A DNA stretch of 30,651 bases from CAYNJW01 sp964397665 (GTDB taxonomy: Archaea; Nanobdellota; Nanobdellia; Pacearchaeales; GW2011-AR1). Below the pieces are notes generated by a model that did no database searches, had not been told where the DNA came from, and saw only the letters and a list, made by a program, of their open reading frames with translations. The stretch's first letter is position 1. The number at the start of each line of letters is the position of its first letter. Where the stretch lies: contig CAYNJW010000009.1 in NCBI GenBank assembly GCA_964397665.1, positions 1 through 30,651 on the forward strand. Reading direction: 5' to 3'. Shown here piece by piece: positions 22,358 through 30,384 of this stretch. The translations under genes were made by a program, and so were the position numbers.

Positions 22358-22929
22358 CTAAAATAAAAAATTAAAATACCTTCTATAATTCCTGCAATAA
22401 GTAATAAAGGCAATACAATTAAAATAAATACTTTTAAAGATTCTAATAAATTTCGTTTGTTGTTTTTCTTTTTATTAAAAATCTCAAACCCTAACTTTAA
22501 ACCTAGTCCAATTGAAATAAAAATCGCAGGTAATTCAAACACTCCATGAGGTAATAATCTCCAAAAGATAATTGCTCCAAATTCTGGAACAATAGATTTT
22601 ATTATAAATCCGATTATATAACCATTAATTATAGCTGTAAAAATTGGTAAAATCCCAAATAAAATCCCAAATAAAATACTTATTAAAGCAGCTTGCAAAT
22701 TGTTACCGATTATTAAAATAATGGTTTCTATCAAACTTAATCCCTTAAATAAATTTGCTAAATTTGATAACATTTTGATTATTTGTTCTTGAAAAATATT
22801 ACTGAAAAAATAACCCATAAAAATAGAGATTATAAAAATTATAATTATTGAAAAAATATACTTTTTAGATTCTTTTAAAAACTTAAAACTTGAAGAATAA
22901 CTAATTTGATTTTTGATTTTCTTTTTCAT
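22354..22929 (-). CDS. SpoIIM-like (stage II sporulation M/DUF95) membrane protein
   Basis: 191 aa with five or so membrane segments: FSIIIIFIISIFMGYFF, ALISILFGILFGILPIFTAI, IIGFIIK, FISIGLGLKLGF and FILIVLPLLLIAGIIEGIL. The hallmark LLPHGVFELPAIF (about 133-145) identifies the SpoIIM/DUF95 family. Its function in archaea, which do not sporulate, is unclear; membrane remodelling or recruitment has been suggested for the family. It overlaps the rhomboid gene by four bases, so both are made together. Confidence 0.88.
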   Translation of the reverse strand: MKKKIKNQISYSSSFKFLKESKKYIFSIIIIFIISIFMGYFFSNIFQEQIIKMLSNLANLFKGLSLIETIILIIGNNLQAALISILFGILFGILPIFTAIINGYIIGFIIKSIVPEFGAIIFWRLLPHGVFELPAIFISIGLGLKLGFEIFNKKKNNKRNLLESLKVFILIVLPLLLIAGIIEGILIFYFS

Positions 22930-23597
22930 CTTGCAAAATATCTTGATATCATTCTTGTTTTATTTGGATACTTAATTTTTAAATAAAATCCATAAATAAT
23001 TCCAACTACTAAACCGCCAACATGTGCAGTGTTTCCAATCATTAAGGGCAACCCTAAAGAAACTGCCCATAGAACAAAGGTTAAACCTATCATGGCAGCC
23101 CACATTGGCAAAGGTATAATGAACATTACTAATACCTTCATCTTAGGGGTAATTACTGCTAATAGACCTCCTAGAGCAAAGATAGCCCCTGAAGCTCCTA
23201 GGGCTATTGATTTTGGATTACCGAATAGTTTAGCACCTAAATCTGTAACTCCAAAAAATCCAGCAAATAAAACAAAAATCAAACTAGCAAATAATCCTCC
23301 AAACATATAAAGACCTAAGAATCTTTTTTTACCAATTAATTTCTCAACAAAACCACCTAAAAATAATAAAGAAACCATATTAAATAAAATGTGGGTTAAT
23401 CCAATTGGTGAATGAGCAAACATACTTGTTAAAAAAGTCCAAAGATACTTTCCCTGTAAGATTTGTTCTGGTTTAATTGCAAAATATTTAATATTCTCAG
23501 GATTTGAATAAACCATGAGGAGTTCTATAACAAAAAAAATTACATTTATTAAAATTAACCAACCAGTATATGTTGAAAAAAATTTCTTTGAATTCAT
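22926..23597 (-). CDS. Rhomboid family intramembrane serine protease
   Basis: 223 aa with six membrane segments. The catalytic serine is S136 in GASGAIF and the catalytic histidine H192 in NTAHVGGLVVG. HILFN (69-73) provides the oxyanion asparagine, and FVEKLIGKKRFL matches the L1 loop. All catalytic residues are present, so it is probably active against membrane-protein substrates. A TATA box CTTTTAAAC at about 23618-23626 lies 25 bases before the ATG. First gene of the operon with the SpoIIM-like protein. Confidence 0.94.
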   Translation of the reverse strand: MNSKKFFSTYTGWLILINVIFFVIELLMVYSNPENIKYFAIKPEQILQGKYLWTFLTSMFAHSPIGLTHILFNMVSLLFLGGFVEKLIGKKRFLGLYMFGGLFASLIFVLFAGFFGVTDLGAKLFGNPKSIALGASGAIFALGGLLAVITPKMKVLVMFIIPLPMWAAMIGLTFVLWAVSLGLPLMIGNTAHVGGLVVGIIYGFYLKIKYPNKTRMISRYFAR

Positions 23598-23639
23598 ATA
23601 AATTAAAAATAAAATTAGTTTAAAAGAGTATTTATTTTT

Positions 23640-24428
23640 TTACNNNNNNNNNNNNNNNNNNNNNNNNNNNNNNNNNNNNNNNNNNNNNNNNNNNNNNNNN
23701 NNNNNNNNNNNNNNNNNNNNNNNNNNNNNNNNNNNNNNNNNNNCTTTTTTCTTAGCTTGTTTCTTTTTTACTACTTTTTTCTTTGTTGTTTTTTTAGCTA
23801 ACTCATCTCTTAAAGCTTTTTTTGCTGCACGATTTGCTGCTCGTTTTTCTGCTTTCTTTTTCGCCTCTAAAGCATTTACCCTTGCTATTGATCTTGCCTT
23901 TTTTCCTTGTAATTTTTGTACTTCATCTTCTATAATTAAATATTCTTTTTCTTTTCTAGTTATCTTTCCTTTGAAATCTCTAATAAAATTAGTACTATCT
24001 GAAAGTTCATAAACATCAGCACATTCTTCACACATAAAATCATGTTCTAAAGCTACTTCCTCTGTTACTTCAATATTACATGACTTGCATAAGTAAAATC
24101 TTCCAAATTCTCTCTGATATAATTTTTCTTTTAAATTTGCTATATCTCTTTTCAATTTTTCCTCAATTTGGACCATACTTTTTAAAGTATCTAATGTCCA
24201 ATAATAAATATACCATCCTTTTCTCTTATCTTTTTTTCTAATAAATGAAACTAAACCTACTGCAGAAAGTTTATACAATATATTTCTTACTTGATTAATT
24301 GTTAAATCCATTTTTTTAGCAATTAAGAATTCATTAACATCTTTTTTATTATAAAGAATATCTACAATTAACTCATTCCCCTCGCCTGTTAATTCAAAGA
24401 TTAAATCTTTTAGAAGCTTAATTTGCAT
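23640..24428 (-). CDS. tfe: Transcription factor E, alpha subunit (TFE), C-terminus interrupted by a gap
   Basis: An N-terminal winged helix (about 1-85, including NEFLIAKKMDLTINQVRNILYKL) is followed by a zinc ribbon with ligands C114, C117, C133 and C136 (CKSC...CEEC). TFE joins TBP and TFB at archaeal promoters, helps promoter opening and contacts the Rpo4/7 stalk. After about residue 160 there is a long Lys/Ala-rich tail (KKVVKKKQAKKK) not found in standard TFE (about 170-180 aa). A 100-base N run breaks it; the stop at 23640 is in frame only if the gap length is real. A TATA box lies at 24448-24458. Confidence 0.92.
   Translation of the reverse strand: MQIKLLKDLIFELTGEGNELIVDILYNKKDVNEFLIAKKMDLTINQVRNILYKLSAVGLVSFIRKKDKRKGWYIYYWTLDTLKSMVQIEEKLKRDIANLKEKLYQREFGRFYLCKSCNIEVTEEVALEHDFMCEECADVYELSDSTNFIRDFKGKITRKEKEYLIIEDEVQKLQGKKARSIARVNALEAKKKAEKRAANRAAKKALRDELAKKTTKKKVVKKKQAKKKXXXXXXXXXXXXXXXXXXXXXXXXXXXXXXXXXX
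23644..23743. other. Assembly gap (100 N)
   Basis: Exactly 100 N, a conventional scaffold gap of unknown true length, inside the lysine-rich tail of tfe. Low-complexity sequence is the likely cause. Confidence 0.97.
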
Positions 24429-24447
24429 AAAAATTAATTTGAAAGAG

Positions 24448-24458
24448 CTATTAAATAC
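24448..24458 (-). promoter_or_regulatory. TATA box for tfe
   Basis: GTATTTAATAG on the minus strand, centred 25 bases before the ATG at 24428. Confidence 0.65.
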
Positions 24459-24498
24459 TTTTCGCTCTTCGATGTCGTCATTTAAAAATTAATATAAA

Positions 24499-24510
24499 CC
24501 TATAAAAAAC
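24499..24510 (+). promoter_or_regulatory. TATA box of the coiled-coil gene pair
   Basis: CCTATAAAAAAC centred 26 bases before the ATG at 24530. Confidence 0.65.
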
Positions 24511-24529
24511 AAAAAACGTTTTATCAAGT

Positions 24530-25141
24530 ATGAGTATTTTTAAAAAGAAAAGAAAAGTTCCGAAAATATCCCCCATTCAAACATTGCCTTCTCCAATTGT
24601 AAACAGATTAGAACCAAGCATTTCTCCTGTTCAAACTACTGAGCTACCATCACTTCCTGGAAACATAGGACAAAATATGAATCAAGAACTTGTAAAATCT
24701 GCAGTCTCTGAGGATAACTTTGGAGGTTCTATTCCTTCGATACCAATTACTGAAAAAGTAGAAGAATTGCCAAAAGATTTTAAATTTGAAAAAACTAATT
24801 TTCAAGATAATCTCCTAAATAAACCACTAAATCACTTAATTACTCCTGAAGAAATAACAAAACCTTTAGTTACAGAGATTACTCCAAAAACTTTGCTTTC
24901 TAAAAATATTGAAAAAGAAGATACTATTGATAAGGTTTTTGTAAGAATTGATAAATTTCAAGAAGCAAAGAAAAAACTCGATGAAATTAATTCTCAGGTA
25001 AAAATTGTAGAACTTCTTGCTGAAAAGATAGAAGAAGTAAAAAATGAAGAAGTATCAGAAATTGAAAAACTAGGAAAAAATCTTGAAGAGTTAAAAATAA
25101 AATTAGCAAAGGTTGATGCTGATATTTTTCAAAGATTATAA
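24530..25141 (+). CDS. Hypothetical coiled-coil protein, 203 aa
   Basis: A basic N-terminus (MSIFKKKRKVPK) leads into a Pro/Ser-rich disordered stretch (about 12-110). The C-terminal domain begins DKVFVRIDKFQEAKKKLDEI and continues as a coiled coil (LLAEKIEEVKNEEVSEIEKLGKNLEELK). I recall similar proteins in related archaeal genomes but know no function. The stop overlaps the ATG of the next gene by one base (TAATG), so the two coiled-coil proteins probably act together. Confidence 0.8.
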   Translation: MSIFKKKRKVPKISPIQTLPSPIVNRLEPSISPVQTTELPSLPGNIGQNMNQELVKSAVSEDNFGGSIPSIPITEKVEELPKDFKFEKTNFQDNLLNKPLNHLITPEEITKPLVTEITPKTLLSKNIEKEDTIDKVFVRIDKFQEAKKKLDEINSQVKIVELLAEKIEEVKNEEVSEIEKLGKNLEELKIKLAKVDADIFQRL

Positions 25142-25518
25142 TGGTAGACAAACAAGTTTATGTTTCTTTAAATCCTCTCGAGCATAAACAAATTCGATCA
25201 GGAATTTTAGAATCTCAAGTAAGTATTTTGAATATTTTAAAACAACTTTCAAAATTACAAAGAATAAAAAGAAAAAGAACTCTGATAAAAGAAAAATTAA
25301 TAAAACAATATTTAAATTTATTAAAAAAGGTTGAGGACCTTGATTTAAAAATCCCAGATACAAGCCTTTCTAAAGAATTAAAAATGAGAATTTCCCAAAA
25401 AGAAATCGCAAAAGAAATTGAGGAATCAGAAGTTTTTGAAAGAGAAAACTATGATGATGAAAGTATCGAAGGTGAACTTTTATCAATCAATGAACAACTT
25501 AAAGCAATAAATGGCTAA
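25141..25518 (+). CDS. Hypothetical helical protein, 125 aa
   Basis: Not recognised by name. Begins MVDKQVYVSLNPLEHKQIRS, followed by long amphipathic helices (SQVSILNILKQLSKLQRIKRKR, EKLIKQYLNLLKKVEDL) and an acidic C-terminus (EESEVFERENYDDESIEGE). Likely binds the 203-aa coiled-coil protein encoded just upstream, given the one-base overlap and matching helix content; this is inference. alaS follows after 30 bases but has its own TATA box. Confidence 0.8.
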   Translation: MVDKQVYVSLNPLEHKQIRSGILESQVSILNILKQLSKLQRIKRKRTLIKEKLIKQYLNLLKKVEDLDLKIPDTSLSKELKMRISQKEIAKEIEESEVFERENYDDESIEGELLSINEQLKAING

Positions 25519-25527
25519 ATTTAAAAG
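25517..25527 (+). promoter_or_regulatory. TATA box for alaS
   Basis: AAATTTAAAAG centred 27 bases before the ATG at 25549, overlapping the stop codon of the upstream gene. Confidence 0.6.
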
Positions 25528-25548
25528 TAAAGAATTTCTAAAGAGTAT

Positions 25549-27294
25549 ATGGATCGTCAAGAATTAATAAAGAGTTATATTGAATTTTTTAAGAAAAAAG
25601 ACCACAATGAAATAATAAACACTTCATTAATTCCTAATGAAAATTCTCAGGTATTATTTGTAATTGCGGGTATGCAACCCTTAATCCCTTATCTCAATGG
25701 TAAAAATCATCCCTCAGGAAAAAGACTTGTAAATGTTCAAAGATGTATCCGTACTATAGACATCGAAAGTATTGGAGATAATTATCATCATACTTTTTTT
25801 GAAATGTTGGGAAATTGGTCTCTTGGAGATTATTTTAAAAAAGAGTCTATTGAATTTAGTTTTGAGTTCTTAACGAAGGTCCTAAAAATCCCCAAAGATA
25901 GACTGGCAGTTTCTGTTTTCTCTGGGAATAAAAATTTAAATAAGGATGTGGAATCTCTAGAGAAGTGGGAAACTTTGGGAATTGATAAAAAAAGAATTGC
26001 AGTCTTAGGAGACAATTGGTGGGAAACTTCTGAAAATGGTCCTTGTGGTCCAGATACTGAAATTTTTTATTGGAAACCAAATAATCTTCAAACTCCAGAT
26101 AACTTTAATCCTGAAGATGAAAACTGGGTTGAAATATGGAACAATGTTTTAATGGAATGTACTAAAGAAAATTCTGGAAAATACGTTCTTGCAAAACAAA
26201 AAAATATTGATACTGGAATGGGTGTTGAAAGAGTTGTCACTGTTTTAAATGGTTTAGAAGATAATTATCTTGCACCGATGTGGAAACCAATAATTGAAAA
26301 AATTGAAAAAATCTCAAAAAAAGAATATTCAAAAAATAAAAAAGAAATGAGAATTATAGCTGATCATCTTAAAGCTGCAACATTTATTATTTCTGATGGA
26401 ATTGTTCCGGGAAATTCTAAACAAGAATATGTTTTGAGAAGATTAATACGTAGAGCAATAAGAAACCTTAAAAAATTAGAAGTTGATCTTCTTAAAATTG
26501 ATGCAACTATTGAAATATCTGAAGAAGTTTTTAAAATATATACTGATTATCCTGAATTACAAGTTAATAAAGAAAAAATTCAAAAAGAATTGAAAAAAGA
26601 AGAAGATAAATTTCAAAAAACAATTGATAAAGGGTTAAAAGAATTTAAAAAAATGTCTCTTGATAAACTTATTGATGGTAAAGAAGCTTTCTTACTTTAT
26701 CAAAGTTATGGGTTCCCCATAGAAATGATTAAAGAACTTGCTAAAGAAAATAATTCAAAAATTGATGAAGAAGGTTTTAAAATTGAATTAAAGAAACACC
26801 AAGAACTTTCTAGAACCTCTTCGGCAGGAATTTTTAAATCAGGTCTAAAAGATAATTCTGAAAAAACAAAAAAATTACACACTGTAACACATATGTTAAA
26901 TAAAGCTTTAAAAATTGTTCTGAACAAACAAGATTTACATCAAAGAGGTTCAAATATCACTTCTGAAAGATTAAGATTTGATTTTAATTTTGATAGAAAA
27001 CTTACTACTGAAGAAATTGAGAAAGTAGAAGAATTAGTCAATAAAAAAATTAGTGAAAATCTCTCAGTTAAATTCGAAGAAATGTCTTTAGAAGATGCTA
27101 AAAAACTAAAAGCTGAAGGAATCTTTAATAATAAATATGGTGAAAAAGTAACTGTTTATTCTATTGGTGATTTCTCTCTAGAAATCTGTGCAGGTCCGCA
27201 TGTAAAAAATACTTCTGAACTTGGACTCTTTAAAATAAAAAAAGAAAGTAGTTCTTCTTCAGGTGTTAGAAGAATAAAAGCAGTGTTGGAATAA
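25549..27294 (+). CDS. alaS: Alanine--tRNA ligase, short bacterial-like form
   Basis: 581 aa class II synthetase. The catalytic domain has RCIRTIDIESIGDNYHHTFFEMLGNWSLGDYFKKE and NWWETSENGPCGPDTEIFYW, both bacterial-type; archaeal AlaRS reads differently in this region. The editing domain keeps its zinc ligands H444/H448 (HTVTH) and C547/H551 (CAGPH), so clearance of Ser/Gly-tRNA-Ala is likely. The usual C-Ala/dimerisation domain (making enzymes of about 850-900 aa) is missing. Short forms of this kind are known from CPR bacteria; exchange with such a bacterium is inferred. Probably monocistronic. Confidence 0.95.
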   Translation: MDRQELIKSYIEFFKKKDHNEIINTSLIPNENSQVLFVIAGMQPLIPYLNGKNHPSGKRLVNVQRCIRTIDIESIGDNYHHTFFEMLGNWSLGDYFKKESIEFSFEFLTKVLKIPKDRLAVSVFSGNKNLNKDVESLEKWETLGIDKKRIAVLGDNWWETSENGPCGPDTEIFYWKPNNLQTPDNFNPEDENWVEIWNNVLMECTKENSGKYVLAKQKNIDTGMGVERVVTVLNGLEDNYLAPMWKPIIEKIEKISKKEYSKNKKEMRIIADHLKAATFIISDGIVPGNSKQEYVLRRLIRRAIRNLKKLEVDLLKIDATIEISEEVFKIYTDYPELQVNKEKIQKELKKEEDKFQKTIDKGLKEFKKMSLDKLIDGKEAFLLYQSYGFPIEMIKELAKENNSKIDEEGFKIELKKHQELSRTSSAGIFKSGLKDNSEKTKKLHTVTHMLNKALKIVLNKQDLHQRGSNITSERLRFDFNFDRKLTTEEIEKVEELVNKKISENLSVKFEEMSLEDAKKLKAEGIFNNKYGEKVTVYSIGDFSLEICAGPHVKNTSELGLFKIKKESSSSSGVRRIKAVLE

Positions 27295-27345
27295 TTTAAA
27301 AAATATTTAATTAAAGATTCTTAAGAGATATAAATTTCATAAAAC

Positions 27346-27741
27346 TTAATTTAATTTTCTTTCAATTCTACTAAGTTGTTTTTGTAAAGCTTCTATCTCT
27401 CTTTCTGCTTTTCTATTAACTGCATAATCATACTCTGCTTTTTGTCTATCTTTTTCTGCTTGCCTATTCTGAGACATTAAAATAATTGGTGCTTGTAATG
27501 CTGCAACACAAGATAAAACTAAATTTAAAAGAATGAAAGGATAGGGATCCCAGGCCTTTATCCATGCATGAACATTTACTATCATCCAGATCATCAAAAA
27601 AACTGTAAATCCTATTATAAAAGTCCAAGAACCTGCATATTTTGAAAGATTATCAGCTGCTTTTTGACCAAAGTCTCTTTTATTTGAACTTAAAGGATTT
27701 GTTAATAATTTCTTTATATCTTTCTTCTTTTGATTTACCAT
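27346..27741 (-). CDS. DUF1003 membrane protein
   Basis: 131 aa with two membrane segments: WTFIIGFTVFLMIWMIVNV (about 38-56) and PFILLNLVLSCVAALQAPIILM (about 68-89). The motif QAPIILMSQNRQAEKDRQKAEYDYAVNRKAE that follows is typical of DUF1003 (function unknown). The C-terminus is a cytosolic coiled coil (REIEALQKQLSRIERKL). A TATA box (ACTTTAAAAACTT, about 27761-27772) abuts the end of leuS, giving the gene its own promoter. Confidence 0.88.
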   Translation of the reverse strand: MVNQKKKDIKKLLTNPLSSNKRDFGQKAADNLSKYAGSWTFIIGFTVFLMIWMIVNVHAWIKAWDPYPFILLNLVLSCVAALQAPIILMSQNRQAEKDRQKAEYDYAVNRKAEREIEALQKQLSRIERKLN

Positions 27742-27772
27742 ATTTTATTTTATTTTATTTAAGTTTTTAAAG

Positions 27773-30232
27773 TTATTCTAAATAAACACCTGGGGAACCA
27801 GGTCTTGCTTTTTTTGATTTATTTTGAGGATCATATTTAGCACAATCTTTTACTGAAAAAATCTTAATTTCTTTTTTTAATTCTATAGAAAATTCTTCTT
27901 CAACTAATTTATCTTTCTCAAAGGGAAGAACATAAATAAATATCTTTTCTCTTTCTGGAAATTTTTCAATGAGTAATCTTAATTTTGAAAGAATCTTCTC
28001 CTTTAGTGGAATTTCATCATCTTTTTTTATTAATTTTAATTTATCAACCTCTGGCCATTTGGAAACAGAAAGAAAATCTCCATTACCTAACGATTCCCAT
28101 AACTCCTCAGTTATATGCGGACAAATTGGATTTAACAACTTCAAAGAATCTTCTAACTCTTTTTTTCCTGCTTCATCTTGTTTTGATATTAAATCAAACA
28201 ACTCTTTTAATACAATTGTTGCTTTTCTATACTCAAAATTTTGATAAAAACTAGTAATTGAGCCTATTGATTCATTAAGTTTTATTATAAATTCTTCTGA
28301 AGATTTGCCTTTCTTAATCTTCTCAAAAGTTTTGAAAATTTTATTTATAAATCTTAAACTACCCACTATTCCTTTTTCAGACCAATCAATATTTTTATCT
28401 GGTGAAGCTAATCCGGATAAGAAAAATCTTGCAGTGTCTATCCCATATTTCTCTGAAACTACATCTGGATTTACAACATTACCTTTTGATTTTGACATCT
28501 TTATTCCTCCTTCCCCTTGTAACATTCCTTGATGAAATAATTTTTTTGCAGGTTCTCTAAAATTAATCAATCCTAAATCTGCTAAAAATTTAGTATAAAA
28601 TCTAAAATAAATTAAATGCATACAAGCATGTTCTGCTCCACCAATATACATATCTATTGGACACCACTCTTCTACTTTTTTTGGATTGAAAATTTCATTT
28701 GAATTATTTGGGTCCGTGTATCTTAAAAAATACCATGAAGAATTTACAAAAGTATCCATTGTATCTGTTTCTCTCCTCGCATCTCCAGAACATTTAGGAC
28801 ACTTAACAGTTATCCAATCCTCTGCAGTTTCTAATGGGTTTCCCTCACCAAATTTTACATCTCTTGGTAACTCTAAGGGTAAATCTTTTTCAGGAACTGG
28901 AACCATCCCACAAGTTTTACAATGAATAATAGGTATTGGTGTCCCCCAGTATCTTTGTCTTGAAATTCCCCAATCTCTTAATTTGAAATTTACAACTTTT
29001 CTTGCTTTTTTATCACCAATTAGCCATTCAGATATCTTATCTTTTGCACTTTCACTTTCAAGTCCACTAAATTGTTTTGAGTCCATTAATAAACCATTTT
29101 TCGTAAAAGCTTTCTCTCCATTGAAATTATTTTTAAAATCTAAAGGGTCTTTATTAGTAATTACTTGTTTTATCTCAATACCATATTTTTTAGCAAACTC
29201 AAAATCTCTTTGGTCATGTGCAGGGACAGCCATAACCATTCCAGCACCATAATCTGCAACTACAAAATTTCCAGCATACACAGGTATTTTCTCATTTGTT
29301 GCTGGATTAATAGCATATGAACCTGTGAAAACTCCTTCTTTTTCTAAATTAGCTAAATCCTTTTCTGAAACTGAATTTAATTTATTCAAAAAATTAATCA
29401 CTTCTTCTTTTTGTTCTGGAGTTACTAATTTCATCAAATCTTTATGTTGTGCAGAAACAACCATAAAGGTTACTCCGAAAATTGTATCTGGACGAGTTGT
29501 AAAAACAGACCAGCAGTTACCATTTATTTCAAAATCTATCTCAGTTCCATGTGATTTACCTATCCAATTTCTTTGCATTGCTTTTGTTCTATCTGGCCAA
29601 CCATCAAGATTATTAATTTCTTCATAAAGTTCATCTGCATAATCCGTAATTTTTAAAAACCATTGTGTAAGTCTCTTAATACTCACTTTCGTATTACATC
29701 TTTCACATTTTCCAGTTTGAGCTTGTTCATTTGCTAAAACAGTTTTACAAGAAGGACACCAATTAACATTTGACTCTTTTTGATAAGCCAATCCTTTTTC
29801 AAACATCTTCAGAAAAATCCACTGATCCCACCTATAATATTCTGGTGATGAAGTCTTTAAAATTCTAGACCAATCATAACTTAATCCAAGATTTTTTTGT
29901 TGACTAATATAATTTTTTATTGATGCCCCAGTATATTCTCTTGGATGAGTATTATTTTTAATTGCAGCATTTTCTGCGGGAAGTCCTAAAGAATCATAAC
30001 CCATTGGATGCAATACGTTGAAACCGTTCATTAATTTAAATCTTGCCAAAATATCTCCAATAGTATAATTCCATGCGTGTCCCATATGTAATCCTGAACC
30101 TGAGGGGTATGGAAACATTTCCAAGACATAATACTTAGGTTTTTTAGAGTTATCATCTGCTTCAAATAATTTTGCACTCTGCCATCTATCTTGCCATTTT
30201 TTCTCTATTGTTTTGAAATCCACTTCTAACAT
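27773..30232 (-). CDS. leuS: Leucine--tRNA ligase, bacterial-like
   Basis: 819 aa class I synthetase. Signature HMGH is at 49-52 in PYPSGSGLHMGHAWNYTIGD and KMSKS at 578-582. The bacterial block EYTGASIKNYISQQKNLGLSYDW and the CP1 editing domain (TTRPDTIFG, and VPAHDQRDFEFAKKYGI with its essential Asp) are present. Zinc knuckles include CPSC...CERC. Archaeal LeuRS differs in order and length (about 950 aa), so this gene is of bacterial ancestry. The C-terminus ends in KKARPGSPGVYLE instead of the usual bacterial tail. A TATA box (30254-30263) lies 26 bases upstream. Confidence 0.96.
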   Translation of the reverse strand: MLEVDFKTIEKKWQDRWQSAKLFEADDNSKKPKYYVLEMFPYPSGSGLHMGHAWNYTIGDILARFKLMNGFNVLHPMGYDSLGLPAENAAIKNNTHPREYTGASIKNYISQQKNLGLSYDWSRILKTSSPEYYRWDQWIFLKMFEKGLAYQKESNVNWCPSCKTVLANEQAQTGKCERCNTKVSIKRLTQWFLKITDYADELYEEINNLDGWPDRTKAMQRNWIGKSHGTEIDFEINGNCWSVFTTRPDTIFGVTFMVVSAQHKDLMKLVTPEQKEEVINFLNKLNSVSEKDLANLEKEGVFTGSYAINPATNEKIPVYAGNFVVADYGAGMVMAVPAHDQRDFEFAKKYGIEIKQVITNKDPLDFKNNFNGEKAFTKNGLLMDSKQFSGLESESAKDKISEWLIGDKKARKVVNFKLRDWGISRQRYWGTPIPIIHCKTCGMVPVPEKDLPLELPRDVKFGEGNPLETAEDWITVKCPKCSGDARRETDTMDTFVNSSWYFLRYTDPNNSNEIFNPKKVEEWCPIDMYIGGAEHACMHLIYFRFYTKFLADLGLINFREPAKKLFHQGMLQGEGGIKMSKSKGNVVNPDVVSEKYGIDTARFFLSGLASPDKNIDWSEKGIVGSLRFINKIFKTFEKIKKGKSSEEFIIKLNESIGSITSFYQNFEYRKATIVLKELFDLISKQDEAGKKELEDSLKLLNPICPHITEELWESLGNGDFLSVSKWPEVDKLKLIKKDDEIPLKEKILSKLRLLIEKFPEREKIFIYVLPFEKDKLVEEEFSIELKKEIKIFSVKDCAKYDPQNKSKKARPGSPGVYLE

Positions 30233-30253
30233 ACTTCTTTTTAATTATCTAAG

Positions 30254-30263
30254 TTTTTAAAAC
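30254..30263 (-). promoter_or_regulatory. TATA box for leuS
   Basis: GTTTTAAAAA on the minus strand, centred 26 bases before the ATG at 30232. Confidence 0.65.
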
Positions 30264-30352
30264 TAATTAAAATATGCTCTAAATTAAAAAAGTATGCTCT
30301 TTTGAAAATTAAATCCTTTGTTAAAAAAGTTCAAAATCTCTTCTTTCAATAG

Positions 30353-30363
30353 ATTTAAAAAAT
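30353..30363 (+). promoter_or_regulatory. TATA box for tRNA-Glu(CUC)
   Basis: ATTTAAAAAAT centred about 27 bases upstream of the mature 5' end. Confidence 0.6.
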
Positions 30364-30384
30364 AAAATCTCTAGGCAATATCAT

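Noticed and set aside
30274..30300. Repeated octamer TATGCTCT between leuS and tRNA-Glu(CUC)
   Set aside because: Two short copies in AT-rich sequence, with no dyad or further copies; too weak to call an operator.
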